A stretch of DNA of 42,304 nt from NCBI GenBank assembly GCA_019459505.1, contig JAIBEV010000020.1, positions 1-42,304 on the forward strand. The letters are read 5' to 3'. The DNA is from Candidatus Paracaedibacteraceae bacterium. GTDB lineage: Bacteria; Pseudomonadota; Alphaproteobacteria; Paracaedibacterales; Paracaedibacteraceae. The notes beneath the pieces were generated by a model that ran no database searches, had not been told where the DNA came from, and worked only from the letters and a program-made list of their open reading frames with translations. Below, piece by piece: positions 7,868-15,712 of this stretch (its first letter is position 1; the number at the start of each line of letters is the position of its first letter). Position numbers and translations under genes: made by a program.

Positions 7868-9511
7868 ATGACTAAGTTTTTTGCCCTTATCATTTTATCA
7901 TTATTGACTCCCTCTATGTTACCAGCTACCCAAGTCGGAGCAGCATCTATGGGTCAACAGCAAGCAATGGCCGATAACGATAATGGTGCAAACCCCGATG
8001 ATAGCAATACTGATGGATCCGATGGGAATGATAATGGCGCCGATCAAATGGATAATCTCCAACCGCCAACCGATCCCCAGGATATGAACCAAGCACCTCA
8101 AGGAATGGATGATCCTCAAGCTGATCCTAATGGCGACACACAAAGTAATCCAGACGGATCCCCTTATCAACAAATGCAAACAGCTCAAACAGATGGCGAC
8201 CAAACGATGGATTCCGATCCCAATGGCACCACCGAGATATCAACCGTTTCCCAACCAGACCAACCGACTAATACCGTTCCAAACGATCCAAATCATCCAG
8301 AAGTAAAACACCAACAAAAACTTAAAGGTATAGATTATATCCACCAGCTACAAAATACTCTTTTAGAAGGCAATAAACAGGCCATGTGTGGCGAAGGGGG
8401 TATCTGTCGTAAAAATTTTGGCGAAGGATGCCGAAGTTCTAAGAATTTTCTTTCTGTATGCGCCACAATTTGTGGGGATATAGGAGAGTTTCGGGGGTCT
8501 CATTGCATTAACAACGGCGCTAAAAGATATCAAATGAATCCCCAGACTTTTGTGTATAATGCGCGTCCCGATAAACAAAAAAGTGCCGAGAGTGTGATAC
8601 AACACATTGCAGTTCAGTTACGAGAAGGCCGCAACGCCCTTCGAGACGACAAGCGTTTATTTTTTAATACAGTTTGCACGCCTCCTTCCATCCAAATGAT
8701 CCCAGAAATAGATCGCAAAGTCTTGGCTCGAGCCTGCCTAGATTTTCTTTACAATGGCTATCCGCCCGAAGCTGCTTTGCGTCAACTGGCAGCTGAAGAG
8801 AACGGTCAAACTCCACAAACTATCGCTTCTTTTCCTGCTATCCAAACGGGTGGTGATGATATCCGAGACACTGCACCTTTAGGGGGGTTAACCTGTCATA
8901 AAGGCTTAGGGCGCGATAAAGGGGCAGAGTATAAAGGAAAGTATCCTCCTATTATTGAAGATAAAGAAAGTGCCGAGGAGGAAGAATGCGAAGAACCTGT
9001 TAAAAAAAAGAAAGTAAAGAAAAAGGTCCACAAAAAGAAAACTAAAAAGAAAGCTCAAGGCCGGAAAAAGCATAAAACTGCACCCCGCCCTACGGCCAAA
9101 AAGCATTCTCCTAAAGCTACTTCAACCAATAGGCCAGTTTCGGGGAGCAATAAATCACAAGCAGAGTCGGTATCAAGTAATGCGAATGTTGATGATCAAG
9201 ATGATCCAGACAGCCAAATAGATCAATCCTCTAACAATAATCAACCTGCTCCTTCGTCCCCTCAAACTCAACAGAATCAGACTCCATCCCAACAACAAGC
9301 TCAAGCTCCCGCCAAAAAAGATAATTTATTGGCAGGCTTAGGAGGTGCTGGCGGGCTCGGGGGCATCATCAATAAATTCACTCATCAGAAAGGTGGTAAC
9401 GCTATGGGTGGTGATCAAAGTAGCGAAGATGGTAATGCCAATGCTAATGGAAAGCCTGGCGGCAAAGAGAATAAGCTAACGGGCGCTTTAGGGAAGTTTC
9501 TAAAGTTTTGA
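7868..9511 (+). CDS. Large secreted low-complexity protein with a Cys-containing core
   Basis: I do not recognise this 547-residue protein. It has an N-terminal signal peptide (KFFALIILSLLTPSMLPATQ) and then four unlike blocks. Residues about 25-150 are rich in Asp, Asn, Gln and Pro with repeated DPN/DGS/DNG motifs that recall calcium-binding acidic repeats. Residues about 155-310 form the only folded-looking part, with six Cys between about 174 and 212 (MCGEGGICRKNFGEGC and SVCATICGDIG) and two or three more near 270-290. Residues about 375-415 are a Lys-rich run (PVKKKKVKKKVHKKKTKKKA). The tail is Gln/Asn/Pro-rich, then Gly-rich (LLAGLGGAGGLGGIINKF). The ATG follows GGAAAAGGATTACGCCT. It stands alone. 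A secreted surface-binding or nucleic-acid-binding factor is conceivable but unproven. Confidence 0.82.
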   Translation: MTKFFALIILSLLTPSMLPATQVGAASMGQQQAMADNDNGANPDDSNTDGSDGNDNGADQMDNLQPPTDPQDMNQAPQGMDDPQADPNGDTQSNPDGSPYQQMQTAQTDGDQTMDSDPNGTTEISTVSQPDQPTNTVPNDPNHPEVKHQQKLKGIDYIHQLQNTLLEGNKQAMCGEGGICRKNFGEGCRSSKNFLSVCATICGDIGEFRGSHCINNGAKRYQMNPQTFVYNARPDKQKSAESVIQHIAVQLREGRNALRDDKRLFFNTVCTPPSIQMIPEIDRKVLARACLDFLYNGYPPEAALRQLAAEENGQTPQTIASFPAIQTGGDDIRDTAPLGGLTCHKGLGRDKGAEYKGKYPPIIEDKESAEEEECEEPVKKKKVKKKVHKKKTKKKAQGRKKHKTAPRPTAKKHSPKATSTNRPVSGSNKSQAESVSSNANVDDQDDPDSQIDQSSNNNQPAPSSPQTQQNQTPSQQQAQAPAKKDNLLAGLGGAGGLGGIINKFTHQKGGNAMGGDQSSEDGNANANGKPGGKENKLTGALGKFLKF

Positions 9512-9664
9512 GAATATCATCTGTTATTATAAGATGAGCAGGGCTATCCCTTAGGAAAAATGCTTAAAGCTTAAGAGAGGGCACTCTATAAAAGGCTTTA
9601 CTCACTTCGAAATCTAGCAGTCGATTTTAGGATTTAATTGAAAAATAATACTAATTAAATGAAA

Positions 9665-9739
9665 TGGCTGGGGTGCTAGGATTCGAACCCAGGAATGGCG
9701 GGACCAAAACCCGCTGCCTTACCACTTGGCTACACCCCA
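9665..9739 (-). tRNA. tRNA-Gln (anticodon TTG)
   Basis: On the minus strand the sequence folds as a complete cloverleaf of 75 bases including an encoded CCA. The acceptor stem pairs TGGGGTG with CACCCCA and begins with the U1-A72 pair typical of bacterial tRNA-Gln. The anticodon stem GCGGG/CCCGC encloses TTTTGGT, giving anticodon TTG, which reads CAA. The T-arm has GGTTCGAATCC. It is a single gene with no tRNA neighbours. Confidence 0.96.
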
Positions 9740-10013
9740 AAAGATAAACTATTTATATCAGAATACCCCCTAAAAGAGAAGCCATTTTTATCAAAAAAGT
9801 GCATATCGCGTGAAAATTATATACTAAATCACGGCCCTAAGATAAAAAAATTATTTATATTCAAGGAATTAATTCCCTTATCAAATTATTTTTTCCTTCC
9901 CTCTTCCCTCTAACAATGACCATCATAATTTTTTTGCTTGAAAATATTATTTGTGATGTTTTATAACAAAGCTGACAGTTAGGTAAAAATTGAAATAAAT
10001 TTGGTTATTAAAA

Positions 10014-10775
10014 ATGATGACACATTTCACTTCGCATGATCTCCGCATTGCTATTTTAACAAATCAACTCACAATCACGTTGCAACCGAAAGTGTGTCTA
10101 AAAAACTTTGACATTATTGGTCATGAAGTTTTATTAAGGTGGAACCATCCGACATTTGGTTTAATTCCTGCTAATCAATGGATTGAGATTGCAGAAGAAA
10201 GAAATTTAATAACCCCTCTTACACTGTGGTTGACCGAGCAAGTGGCCCGTATCTTATCCCAAGGTCAATCAAACTTGCCGGTTGCTATCAATGTATCACC
10301 AGCTAGCATGAGTCCAGCTTTTGCTCATCAAATTATTGCTACGTTGCGCCGGTATAATGTCCCGCTTAATCTAATCACCTTAGAACTGACAGAATCAAAA
10401 AAAATAGATAATTATAATGTGATTGCGGGTAGCCTTAGCATTTTAAGACGCGAGGGGATTCGAATTTCTCTGGATGATTTTGGGACCGGTTATAATTCCA
10501 TGCGAACTTTGGTTGAATTAGAAGTGGATGAAATCAAAATTGATAAAACAATGATGCAGTCCGATCAGCCTAATACGACCTTAATTCTTAATGCCATCGC
10601 TGGTCTTGCTAAAGAAATCAACCTAACCATTGTTTGTGAAGGCATTGAAAATAATACCCACTTTAATAGGGCGCTAAAAATTAATGCGGAAATAGGGCAA
10701 GGATTTTTATTTGGTAGACCTGAACCAATTAACCAAATAATTCATCACGCTAATACAAGTCGAGAATCGGCTTAA
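10014..10775 (+). CDS. Stand-alone EAL-domain cyclic-di-GMP phosphodiesterase
   Basis: This 253-residue protein is an EAL domain and nothing else; no GGDEF, PAS, receiver or membrane segment is present. EAL enzymes cleave cyclic di-GMP to pGpG. The signature reads EVL at residues 38-40 (GHEVLLRWNHP), then AINVSPASM, LELTES, the metal-binding DDFGTGYNSM with Asp154 and Asp155, EIKIDK with Lys175, CEGIEN with Glu209, and GQGFLFGRP with Gln229. All residues normally needed for catalysis are therefore in place, so it is probably active. Without a sensor domain its activity may be set by expression or a partner protein. No clear ribosome binding site precedes the ATG-ATG start. It lies alone between tRNA-Gln (opposite strand) and the M23 peptidase gene. 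Confidence 0.93.
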   Translation: MMTHFTSHDLRIAILTNQLTITLQPKVCLKNFDIIGHEVLLRWNHPTFGLIPANQWIEIAEERNLITPLTLWLTEQVARILSQGQSNLPVAINVSPASMSPAFAHQIIATLRRYNVPLNLITLELTESKKIDNYNVIAGSLSILRREGIRISLDDFGTGYNSMRTLVELEVDEIKIDKTMMQSDQPNTTLILNAIAGLAKEINLTIVCEGIENNTHFNRALKINAEIGQGFLFGRPEPINQIIHHANTSRESA

Positions 10776-10851
10776 CTGTGCCAGCTTGCCTGCGTTAAAG
10801 AAAGTTAATTGGCTCTAAGCTTAGCAGAGAGGGCTTTTTTTATAGGATTGA

Positions 10852-10880
10852 TTGACAACTTTTTTGTATTCTGGCAGTAT
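10852..10880 (+). promoter_or_regulatory. Likely sigma-70 type promoter of the M23 peptidase gene
   Basis: A perfect TTGACA (10852-10857) is followed after 17 bases by CAGTAT (10875-10880), a modest -10 match. Transcription would start about 10887, giving a leader of about 64 bases to the TTG start at 10951. Confidence 0.5.
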
Positions 10881-10950
10881 TTAAACTGTTAATCCTTTGT
10901 TAATTTTTTATTTTACTTGTACTACACGTGGTTTTTATGGGAGAAACGAT

Positions 10951-12306
10951 TTGCTAAGCTTATCTAGATCAAATATAATTGGTACCCTTACAATTGTTCT
11001 TGCGTCCTCCATTGCTCTTCACAGTTATCTCACCGACCTTCCTTCTTCCTCCCCTCTTGATCAAGCTGGCAATCTATTAAACATTAATGAAAAAGAAGCT
11101 GCCTTTTCAGGAACTGGTACACCGGGCATTCAAGCAACCCCCATTGGGATAACAGAAGTCGATCAACAAAAAGACCAAAAAACAACAATTTCAATCAACA
11201 AAAACGAAACCTTGCTGACGATTTTTACGAATCTAGGTTTTGATCGAAAGCATGCAACCCATGCTATTTCTGAGCTAAAAAAGATTTACAATCCTCGCGC
11301 TCTAAGACAAGGGCAAGAAATCTCTATAGAGTATACAGCTGGAAAGGGAGAAAGTTCTGCCCAACTTAAGTCTTTAAATTTTAAGACCACAGCCGGTAAC
11401 TTAATTGAGCTCAAATATCACAATGACCAGTTTATAGCTCAAAAATTTGAATTAAAACTTACAAAGACGTTAAGAAAAGTGGAAGGGAGCATAAATTCTA
11501 ATTTTTACTCTGCTGCCTTAAAAAAGGGTGTCCCCGCTAGTATTGTTAAAGAAGCCATTGCTGCTCTCAGTTACGATATCAACTGGTCCCAAGGCCCGCA
11601 ACCGGATGATAAATTTAAGATCCTCTTCGAAGTTTTGGAAGATGAAGAGGGAAATGTTATCAGAGCCGGTGAGCTAAAATTTGCAGGCTTTGCTCTTCAA
11701 GGTAACTGGAAAAACATTTACGCATTCAAAAATAATAGTGGGGCTGGCTTTTATAACGATAAAGGCGAAAGTGTCGTAAAAGGACTGCTTGCAACACCGC
11801 TTGACGCTACAAAAATGCGCATTACGTCTCGATTTGGACGGCGGACCCATCCTATTCTTGGCTACTCCAAGGTTCATAAGGGGATTGACTTTGGTGCCCC
11901 TACCGGTACTCCTGTCTCATCTGCCGGTGATGGGGTGGTTATGAAGGCAGGATGGAATGGCGCTTACGGTAATTACATTCTCATTAAACATAACAGCCAA
12001 TACTCGACAGCCTATGCTCATCTGAGTAAAATTAATGTCAAAACGGGACAGAAAGTACGCCAACGTCAAATGATCGGAGCAGTTGGAACAACCGGTCGCT
12101 CAACTGGCCCCCATTTACATTACGAAGTCATCTCGTATGGTCAACAGGTAAACCCCTTGGCCATTAAACAGTTGCCAGCTGTGCGCCTCGACAAAAAGGA
12201 AATGGCTCAATTTCAACATGTTAAAGCAGGGTGTGATAAAGAATTTTCTGAGACCGTACCAATGCTTCAATTAGTATCGAGTCCCACCTCAGTCGCTGTG
12301 GGTTAA
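10951..12306 (+). CDS. M23-family cell-wall endopeptidase
   Basis: This is a membrane-anchored zinc peptidase that cuts cross-links in peptidoglycan. I chose the TTG start at 10951, eight bases after GGGAGA, giving 451 residues; an 18-codon extension to another TTG has no ribosome site and would cover the promoter region. Residues about 8-27 (NIIGTLTIVLASSIALHSYL) form a signal anchor. Residues about 85-300 are the OapA/LysM-like and connector part seen in MepM/YebA relatives (NETLLTIFTNLGF, ALRQGQEISIEYTAGKGE). The peptidase domain at about 300-410 has RFGRRTHPILGYSKVHKGID and GRSTGPHLHYEV, which supply the HxxxD and HxH zinc ligands. All are intact. It is followed by a strong terminator, so it is probably transcribed alone. 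Confidence 0.93.
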   Translation: MLSLSRSNIIGTLTIVLASSIALHSYLTDLPSSSPLDQAGNLLNINEKEAAFSGTGTPGIQATPIGITEVDQQKDQKTTISINKNETLLTIFTNLGFDRKHATHAISELKKIYNPRALRQGQEISIEYTAGKGESSAQLKSLNFKTTAGNLIELKYHNDQFIAQKFELKLTKTLRKVEGSINSNFYSAALKKGVPASIVKEAIAALSYDINWSQGPQPDDKFKILFEVLEDEEGNVIRAGELKFAGFALQGNWKNIYAFKNNSGAGFYNDKGESVVKGLLATPLDATKMRITSRFGRRTHPILGYSKVHKGIDFGAPTGTPVSSAGDGVVMKAGWNGAYGNYILIKHNSQYSTAYAHLSKINVKTGQKVRQRQMIGAVGTTGRSTGPHLHYEVISYGQQVNPLAIKQLPAVRLDKKEMAQFQHVKAGCDKEFSETVPMLQLVSSPTSVAVG

Positions 12307-12338
12307 GCATCCATCATTGTGGTGCTATCTTAACAACT

Positions 12339-12377
12339 TAAAAGGTTGACTGTATAAACTCACGGTCAACCTTTTTT
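12339..12377 (+). terminator. Rho-independent terminator of the M23 peptidase gene
   Basis: AAAAGGTTGAC and GTCAACCTTTT pair perfectly across a short loop (about 12340-12375) and end in a run of T. It lies 35 bases after the stop codon. Confidence 0.88.
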
Positions 12378-12554
12378 AATAAAAAGAAAAATCTAAACAA
12401 GACTCTTTACAACCGATTCCTCTTTTAAATATCCCCCCCTCCTTCTTCCACCTCTTCAGTTTTTAACTGCTTGCTTTAATTATCTTCTTATTAAGAATAA
12501 ATTTACTGAGCAATTTACATTTTATTTACAAAAAGCTGGTTACCATATTTAAGT

Positions 12555-12607
12555 TATAGCCGTACCCGTATAAATTGATATAGCTTTATGAAGACAAGTT
12601 TGATGCA
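12555..12607 (+). repeat. Diverged direct repeat, copy A
   Basis: These 53 bases match 13208-13260 without gaps at about 38 of 53 positions. The shared core is TATAAA, TGAT, TTTATGA and GACA at the same spacing. Both copies read YKLI then an acidic segment in one frame (YKLI-stop-LYEDKFDALYTD here), so they may be remnants of one duplicated gene rather than regulatory DNA. Confidence 0.5.
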
Positions 12608-12771
12608 TTATATACAGATTAGGCTATAGACATTGTTGCCCTATTAAATAGCAGGTAATTTTAGAGTATTAATTGGGCGGACTTTTGGTCTTATTATTTT
12701 TAATGATGAAGTTAATTTATTAAAAGATATGGTTGACTCAAAAGTGGAAGAAAGATTAGAGACCAGAGCAC

Positions 12772-12789
12772 TGTCATTTTTAAATGACA
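12772..12789. promoter_or_regulatory. Perfect palindrome, possible operator or hairpin
   Basis: TGTCATTT and AAATGACA form a perfect 8+8 inverted repeat with a two-base centre, 41 bases before the ATG at 12831. A shorter GTAC-GTAC repeat follows at about 12799-12811. It could be a regulator binding site or an mRNA hairpin near the ribosome site. Confidence 0.4.
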
Positions 12790-12830
12790 AGGCAACAGTA
12801 CACGATGTACTATTTTTTGGAGAGTTCAGG

Positions 12831-13187
12831 ATGAAAAAATTCGCTTTACTTGCTGTCGTATTGCTTACTAACGTTGATCCAGGCTATGCCCAGGCAAACA
12901 AAACTGATATGGTTACAACACTAAAAATACAAGCCTGGGGCGGCAATCACCCCAGCTGGGATATTTCAGGCAATCGCCGCTGCATCAAAAGCATCAACTA
13001 TATTTCCTCTTCCGAAGCAAAATGGCAAAATATAGGGACAGCCAGTGAAGCCCCTCGCTATAATTTTGAGATCACCCACAGGCCGGGATGCAATGCCACT
13101 ATCACTTTCCATTGGGATGGGTCACCTAACGACAATGACCACCGCTCTGACTCCTTTGCGCGGGTCGAAATGCAACAATATCGCTAA
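12831..13187 (+). CDS. Small secreted protein of unknown function
   Basis: I chose the ATG at 12831, six bases after GGAGAG, giving 118 residues that begin with a textbook signal peptide (MKKFALLAVVLLTNVDPGYA) cut near residue 20-23. The mature part, about 97 residues, is rich in Trp, Asn, His and Arg, with motifs KIQAWGGNHPSWDISGNRRC and NATITFHWDGSPNDNDHRSD and two Cys (about residues 48 and 84) that could form a disulfide. I do not recognise the family; a small beta-sandwich or lectin-like fold would fit the composition but is not shown. It is flanked by two copies of a diverged repeat and preceded by a palindrome, which suggests an accessory gene. Confidence 0.72.
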   Translation: MKKFALLAVVLLTNVDPGYAQANKTDMVTTLKIQAWGGNHPSWDISGNRRCIKSINYISSSEAKWQNIGTASEAPRYNFEITHRPGCNATITFHWDGSPNDNDHRSDSFARVEMQQYR

Positions 13188-13207
13188 ATGACTTGCATAG
13201 AATATTC

Positions 13208-13260
13208 TATAGCCCAGTCAGTATAAACTGATCCAGATTTATGATGACATTTTGAAGGCA
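13208..13260 (+). repeat. Diverged direct repeat, copy B, with trailing open frame
   Basis: This copy matches 12555-12607. In the same frame it reads YKLIQIYDDILKAFPDLENR and stays open across the end of the aldolase gene. The part up to about 13350 (ENRSESKLRKVFQRKEKAPP) looks protein-like and may be the remnant of a gene whose other copy has stops; beyond that, the frame lies over the real aldolase gene. Confidence 0.45.
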
Positions 13261-13350
13261 TTTCCGGATCTTGAAAACCGCTCGGAGTCAAAGCTAAGGA
13301 AAGTTTTTCAAAGAAAAGAAAAGGCACCCCCGGAGCACACAGAAAATGGA

Positions 13351-14406
13351 TCAATTTATATTGACATGGCTATTCTCAAGATTTGCTTTACAAGCAATCT
13401 TGAGGCTTTCTATAGCAGAGGAATGGGTATTAAAGCTCGTAACAAATCGATACTGATTTTGGCCTGGTACTCCCCAATCATAAAAAGTAATTCCTTGGGC
13501 GCGAATATGATTAGCTAATCTAGCCGGCATTATGGCAAAAATTTCATTTACTTCAACAGGATAAAGTAACTTTACGCCTTCGCATCGCTGCAAAATTTCG
13601 GCGACTTGGGTGGCTAACTGATTGGCATTATATGCATGTCGCAACCATAAATCTCCGTCAAACAAAGCTAGAAATTGAGAAGAGAAGAACCGCATTTTTG
13701 AAAAAAGCTGCCCCATGCGTTTGTGCACATAATCGGCGTTTTTAGATAAATCATGATTAAAAAATACAACGGCTTCGGCTGCCATTGCACCATTTTTTGT
13801 CCCCCCAACAGATAAAACATCAACGCCCGCTTTCCAAGTCACTGCAGCAGCCGTCTCTCCCAAGGACACAAGAGCATTGGCAAAGCGTGCCCCATCCATA
13901 TGAACATATAATCCGTTTTCCTTGGCTATTTTAGATAAAACCTTAATTTCATCAACTGTATAAACGGTGCCCGTCTCGGTTGCCTGGGTTAAGGATAAAA
14001 CAGCTGGCAGAGGAGAATGAGGCCGCCGACCTTTCCAGGTGTGAATACGCTGATCCAGCTCCCCTGGATCAATTTTCCCTTGTTGCCCTTTAAGCGGAAT
14101 AATTTTAGCGCCCCCTGTGAACCCTTCAACAGCGTTGGCCTCATCAGTAATAATATGCGCCTCTTCATGGGCAAAAATTGCGCCATAAGGAGGACAAAGA
14201 GTTGCAAGGGCTAATCCATTAGCCGCCGTACCGGTGGATGTGAAAAAGACCTCTACGTCTCTTTCAAAAATCTGATTAAACTTTTGCTTTGCCGCTTGGG
14301 TCACCGCATCTTGCCCATAAGACAAGGCTGTTTCATGGTTCGCATTTAAAATTGCCTCTATCACTTGTGGCGCTACAATTGACGTATTATCGCTTTGGAA
14401 ATTCAT
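13351..14406 (-). CDS. ltaE: Low-specificity L-threonine aldolase
   Basis: This PLP enzyme splits threonine (or allo-threonine) into glycine and acetaldehyde. The start at 14406 (MNFQSDNTS) follows GAGGGA at good distance and matches the usual family start; 13 extra codons upstream are rejected. The 351-residue protein has the fold-type I aldolase order: FTSTGTAANGLALATLCP near residues 60-77, HEEAHI, the VHMDGARFANALVSLGET block with the PLP-binding Asp, and DVLSVGGTKNGAMAAEAVVF with the Schiff-base lysine Lys204. The C-terminal domain (RFVTSFNTHSSAI) is complete. It is transcribed leftward and alone. Distinguishing L-threonine from beta-hydroxy amino acid specificity is not possible from sequence. 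Confidence 0.92.
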   Translation of the reverse strand: MNFQSDNTSIVAPQVIEAILNANHETALSYGQDAVTQAAKQKFNQIFERDVEVFFTSTGTAANGLALATLCPPYGAIFAHEEAHIITDEANAVEGFTGGAKIIPLKGQQGKIDPGELDQRIHTWKGRRPHSPLPAVLSLTQATETGTVYTVDEIKVLSKIAKENGLYVHMDGARFANALVSLGETAAAVTWKAGVDVLSVGGTKNGAMAAEAVVFFNHDLSKNADYVHKRMGQLFSKMRFFSSQFLALFDGDLWLRHAYNANQLATQVAEILQRCEGVKLLYPVEVNEIFAIMPARLANHIRAQGITFYDWGVPGQNQYRFVTSFNTHSSAIESLKIACKANLENSHVNIN

Positions 14407-14594
14407 GCTTAGTCCCTCTTTTTTATAAATATTGTACAGAACCAATATTAGAAAACAAATATGTTGTTAAAAATTTATATTTTTTTAATTAAGTGAGAAA
14501 AGACAAAAAAATTTATAGGATACCTCTCAAGGGATAGAGCCCTGTTTAGACTTTTAGCTATAGGAAGGCTTGATATTAAACCCGCCTCATTTAA

Positions 14595-14632
14595 CAAAAA
14601 GCCCTAGCTTTTATACTAGGGCTTTTTGTTTC
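14595..14632 (-). terminator. Terminator of the parvulin gene
   Basis: AAAAAGCCCTAG and CTAGGGCTTTTT pair perfectly around an eight-base loop, 16 bases after the stop of the leftward parvulin gene. A-rich and T-rich flanks on both sides mean it can act in both directions, also protecting the region from rightward readthrough. Confidence 0.85.
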
Positions 14633-14647
14633 TAGATTTGTGGTGCC

Positions 14648-15544
14648 TTAAGCAGCAGGGGCCGCTTTAGCAACAGATGCGTCTTCTTTTTTCTCAGCTA
14701 CAGGCTTACCTTCCATATCAAACTTTTCAATCTTGAAGTCTTTACGAGCGGCTTCAATAACCTCTTGAGCATACTTTGGAACAGTGAGCCCCTTAAGATC
14801 TGATTTTGCATCTTCAAAGCTTGGCTTCTTAGCTTTACGGCGTTCAATAACCTTAACAACAAAGAATACTGATTGGGCACCAAGCTTTTCTTCAACTGGC
14901 TTATCAATCAACACACCACCCTTGGCCTTTTCCATGGCAGCGCTCAGTTCAGGAGGTAGCTCAGGAATCTTAACAAAATCAGCTTTTCCACCCTTAAGCT
15001 CAGGATCTTTTTCTTGGCCTTCCTTCAAAGCTTTTTCAAAGTCTCCGCCTTTTGCCTTAATGGATTTAATAAATTCTTCAGCCTTTTTCTTATCGCGGAA
15101 AATTGCTTGATAAAAACTGATTTCGTCCATATCAGGCATAACTTTAATTAATTCGTCATACGCTTTCTTAAGCTCTTCATCTGTTTGGAGTTGAGCAATT
15201 TGTTTATCGAGATATGCTTTTTGCAACATTGCTTCTTGACAATCAGCGATGCGCGCCTTAACTTCCTCATCCTTATCAAGGCCAGCTTTTTTAGCCAAGT
15301 GTGTAATAATGGCCATATCAACAGAGCTTTGTACTAAGGGATCAAAAATTTTATCGAGAGGCTCGCCTTGTAATTGGGGAGGGAGTGATTTCATACGGCG
15401 TTTCAGTTCACCGACAGTAATTTCTACCTTTTTTCCATTGATATCAACTTTGGCAACAACTGTTGAGTCGTTTGTTGCCGCTACAGATGGCAAGGCGACC
15501 GTCAAGCTAAGCGCCAAGGCTGCGAGGCGGGAAAACTTAAACAT
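14648..15544 (-). CDS. Periplasmic parvulin-type peptidyl-prolyl isomerase (PpiC/SurA-like)
   Basis: This 298-residue protein is an exported folding helper. The chosen ATG at 15544 has AAAGGA at a six-base spacing; two codons upstream another ATG touches that site and is less likely. Residues 1-22 are a signal peptide (MFKFSRLAALALSLTVALPS, cut after VAA). An N-terminal chaperone-like helical region (GELKRRMKSLPPQLQGEPLD) is followed by a parvulin domain at about 140-245 (ISFYQAIFRDKKKAEEFIKS, then GGKADFVKIPELPPEL and FFVVKVIERRKAKKP). The tail is Lys/Ala-rich. It is divergent from secA, an arrangement common in alphaproteobacteria and fitting a job in protein export and envelope folding. 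Confidence 0.87.
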   Translation of the reverse strand: MFKFSRLAALALSLTVALPSVAATNDSTVVAKVDINGKKVEITVGELKRRMKSLPPQLQGEPLDKIFDPLVQSSVDMAIITHLAKKAGLDKDEEVKARIADCQEAMLQKAYLDKQIAQLQTDEELKKAYDELIKVMPDMDEISFYQAIFRDKKKAEEFIKSIKAKGGDFEKALKEGQEKDPELKGGKADFVKIPELPPELSAAMEKAKGGVLIDKPVEEKLGAQSVFFVVKVIERRKAKKPSFEDAKSDLKGLTVPKYAQEVIEAARKDFKIEKFDMEGKPVAEKKEDASVAKAAPAA

Positions 15545-15712
15545 TTCCATTCCTTTCGAAAAATTGCTATTCATTGTTAAAAGACAAAGCTAATCATTGA
15601 GTCTTTTTAATTTTAGATTTACACTAGAATTAATATGTCAAGCAAGAGCCAGTTTTAAATTTTAATGAATTACTGTTTAATTTATGACTGCCACAACAAA
15701 AAGGTTTTGTGA

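Larger units (their letters stand above)
12378..12830. other. Regulatory/non-coding stretch before the small secreted-protein gene
   Basis: No gene is convincing here. The stretch holds one copy of a diverged direct repeat (12555-12607) and a perfect palindrome (12772-12789). A reading frame from 12729 joins the gene at 12831 in frame, but its N-terminal part looks unlike a signal peptide, and a good ribosome site sits just before 12831. Confidence 0.4.

Noticed and set aside
9695-9913. 72-codon open frame on the plus strand
   Set aside because: It overlaps the tRNA-Gln gene on the other strand and has no ribosome site.
10897-10950. Upstream extension of the M23 peptidase to a TTG at 10897
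   Set aside because: It lacks a ribosome site and would begin about ten bases after the predicted transcript start; GGGAGA fits the TTG at 10951.
13252-13518. Open frame across the 3' end of the threonine aldolase
   Set aside because: From about 13351 it is only the antisense of conserved aldolase sequence. The part before is kept as a possible remnant within repeat copy B.
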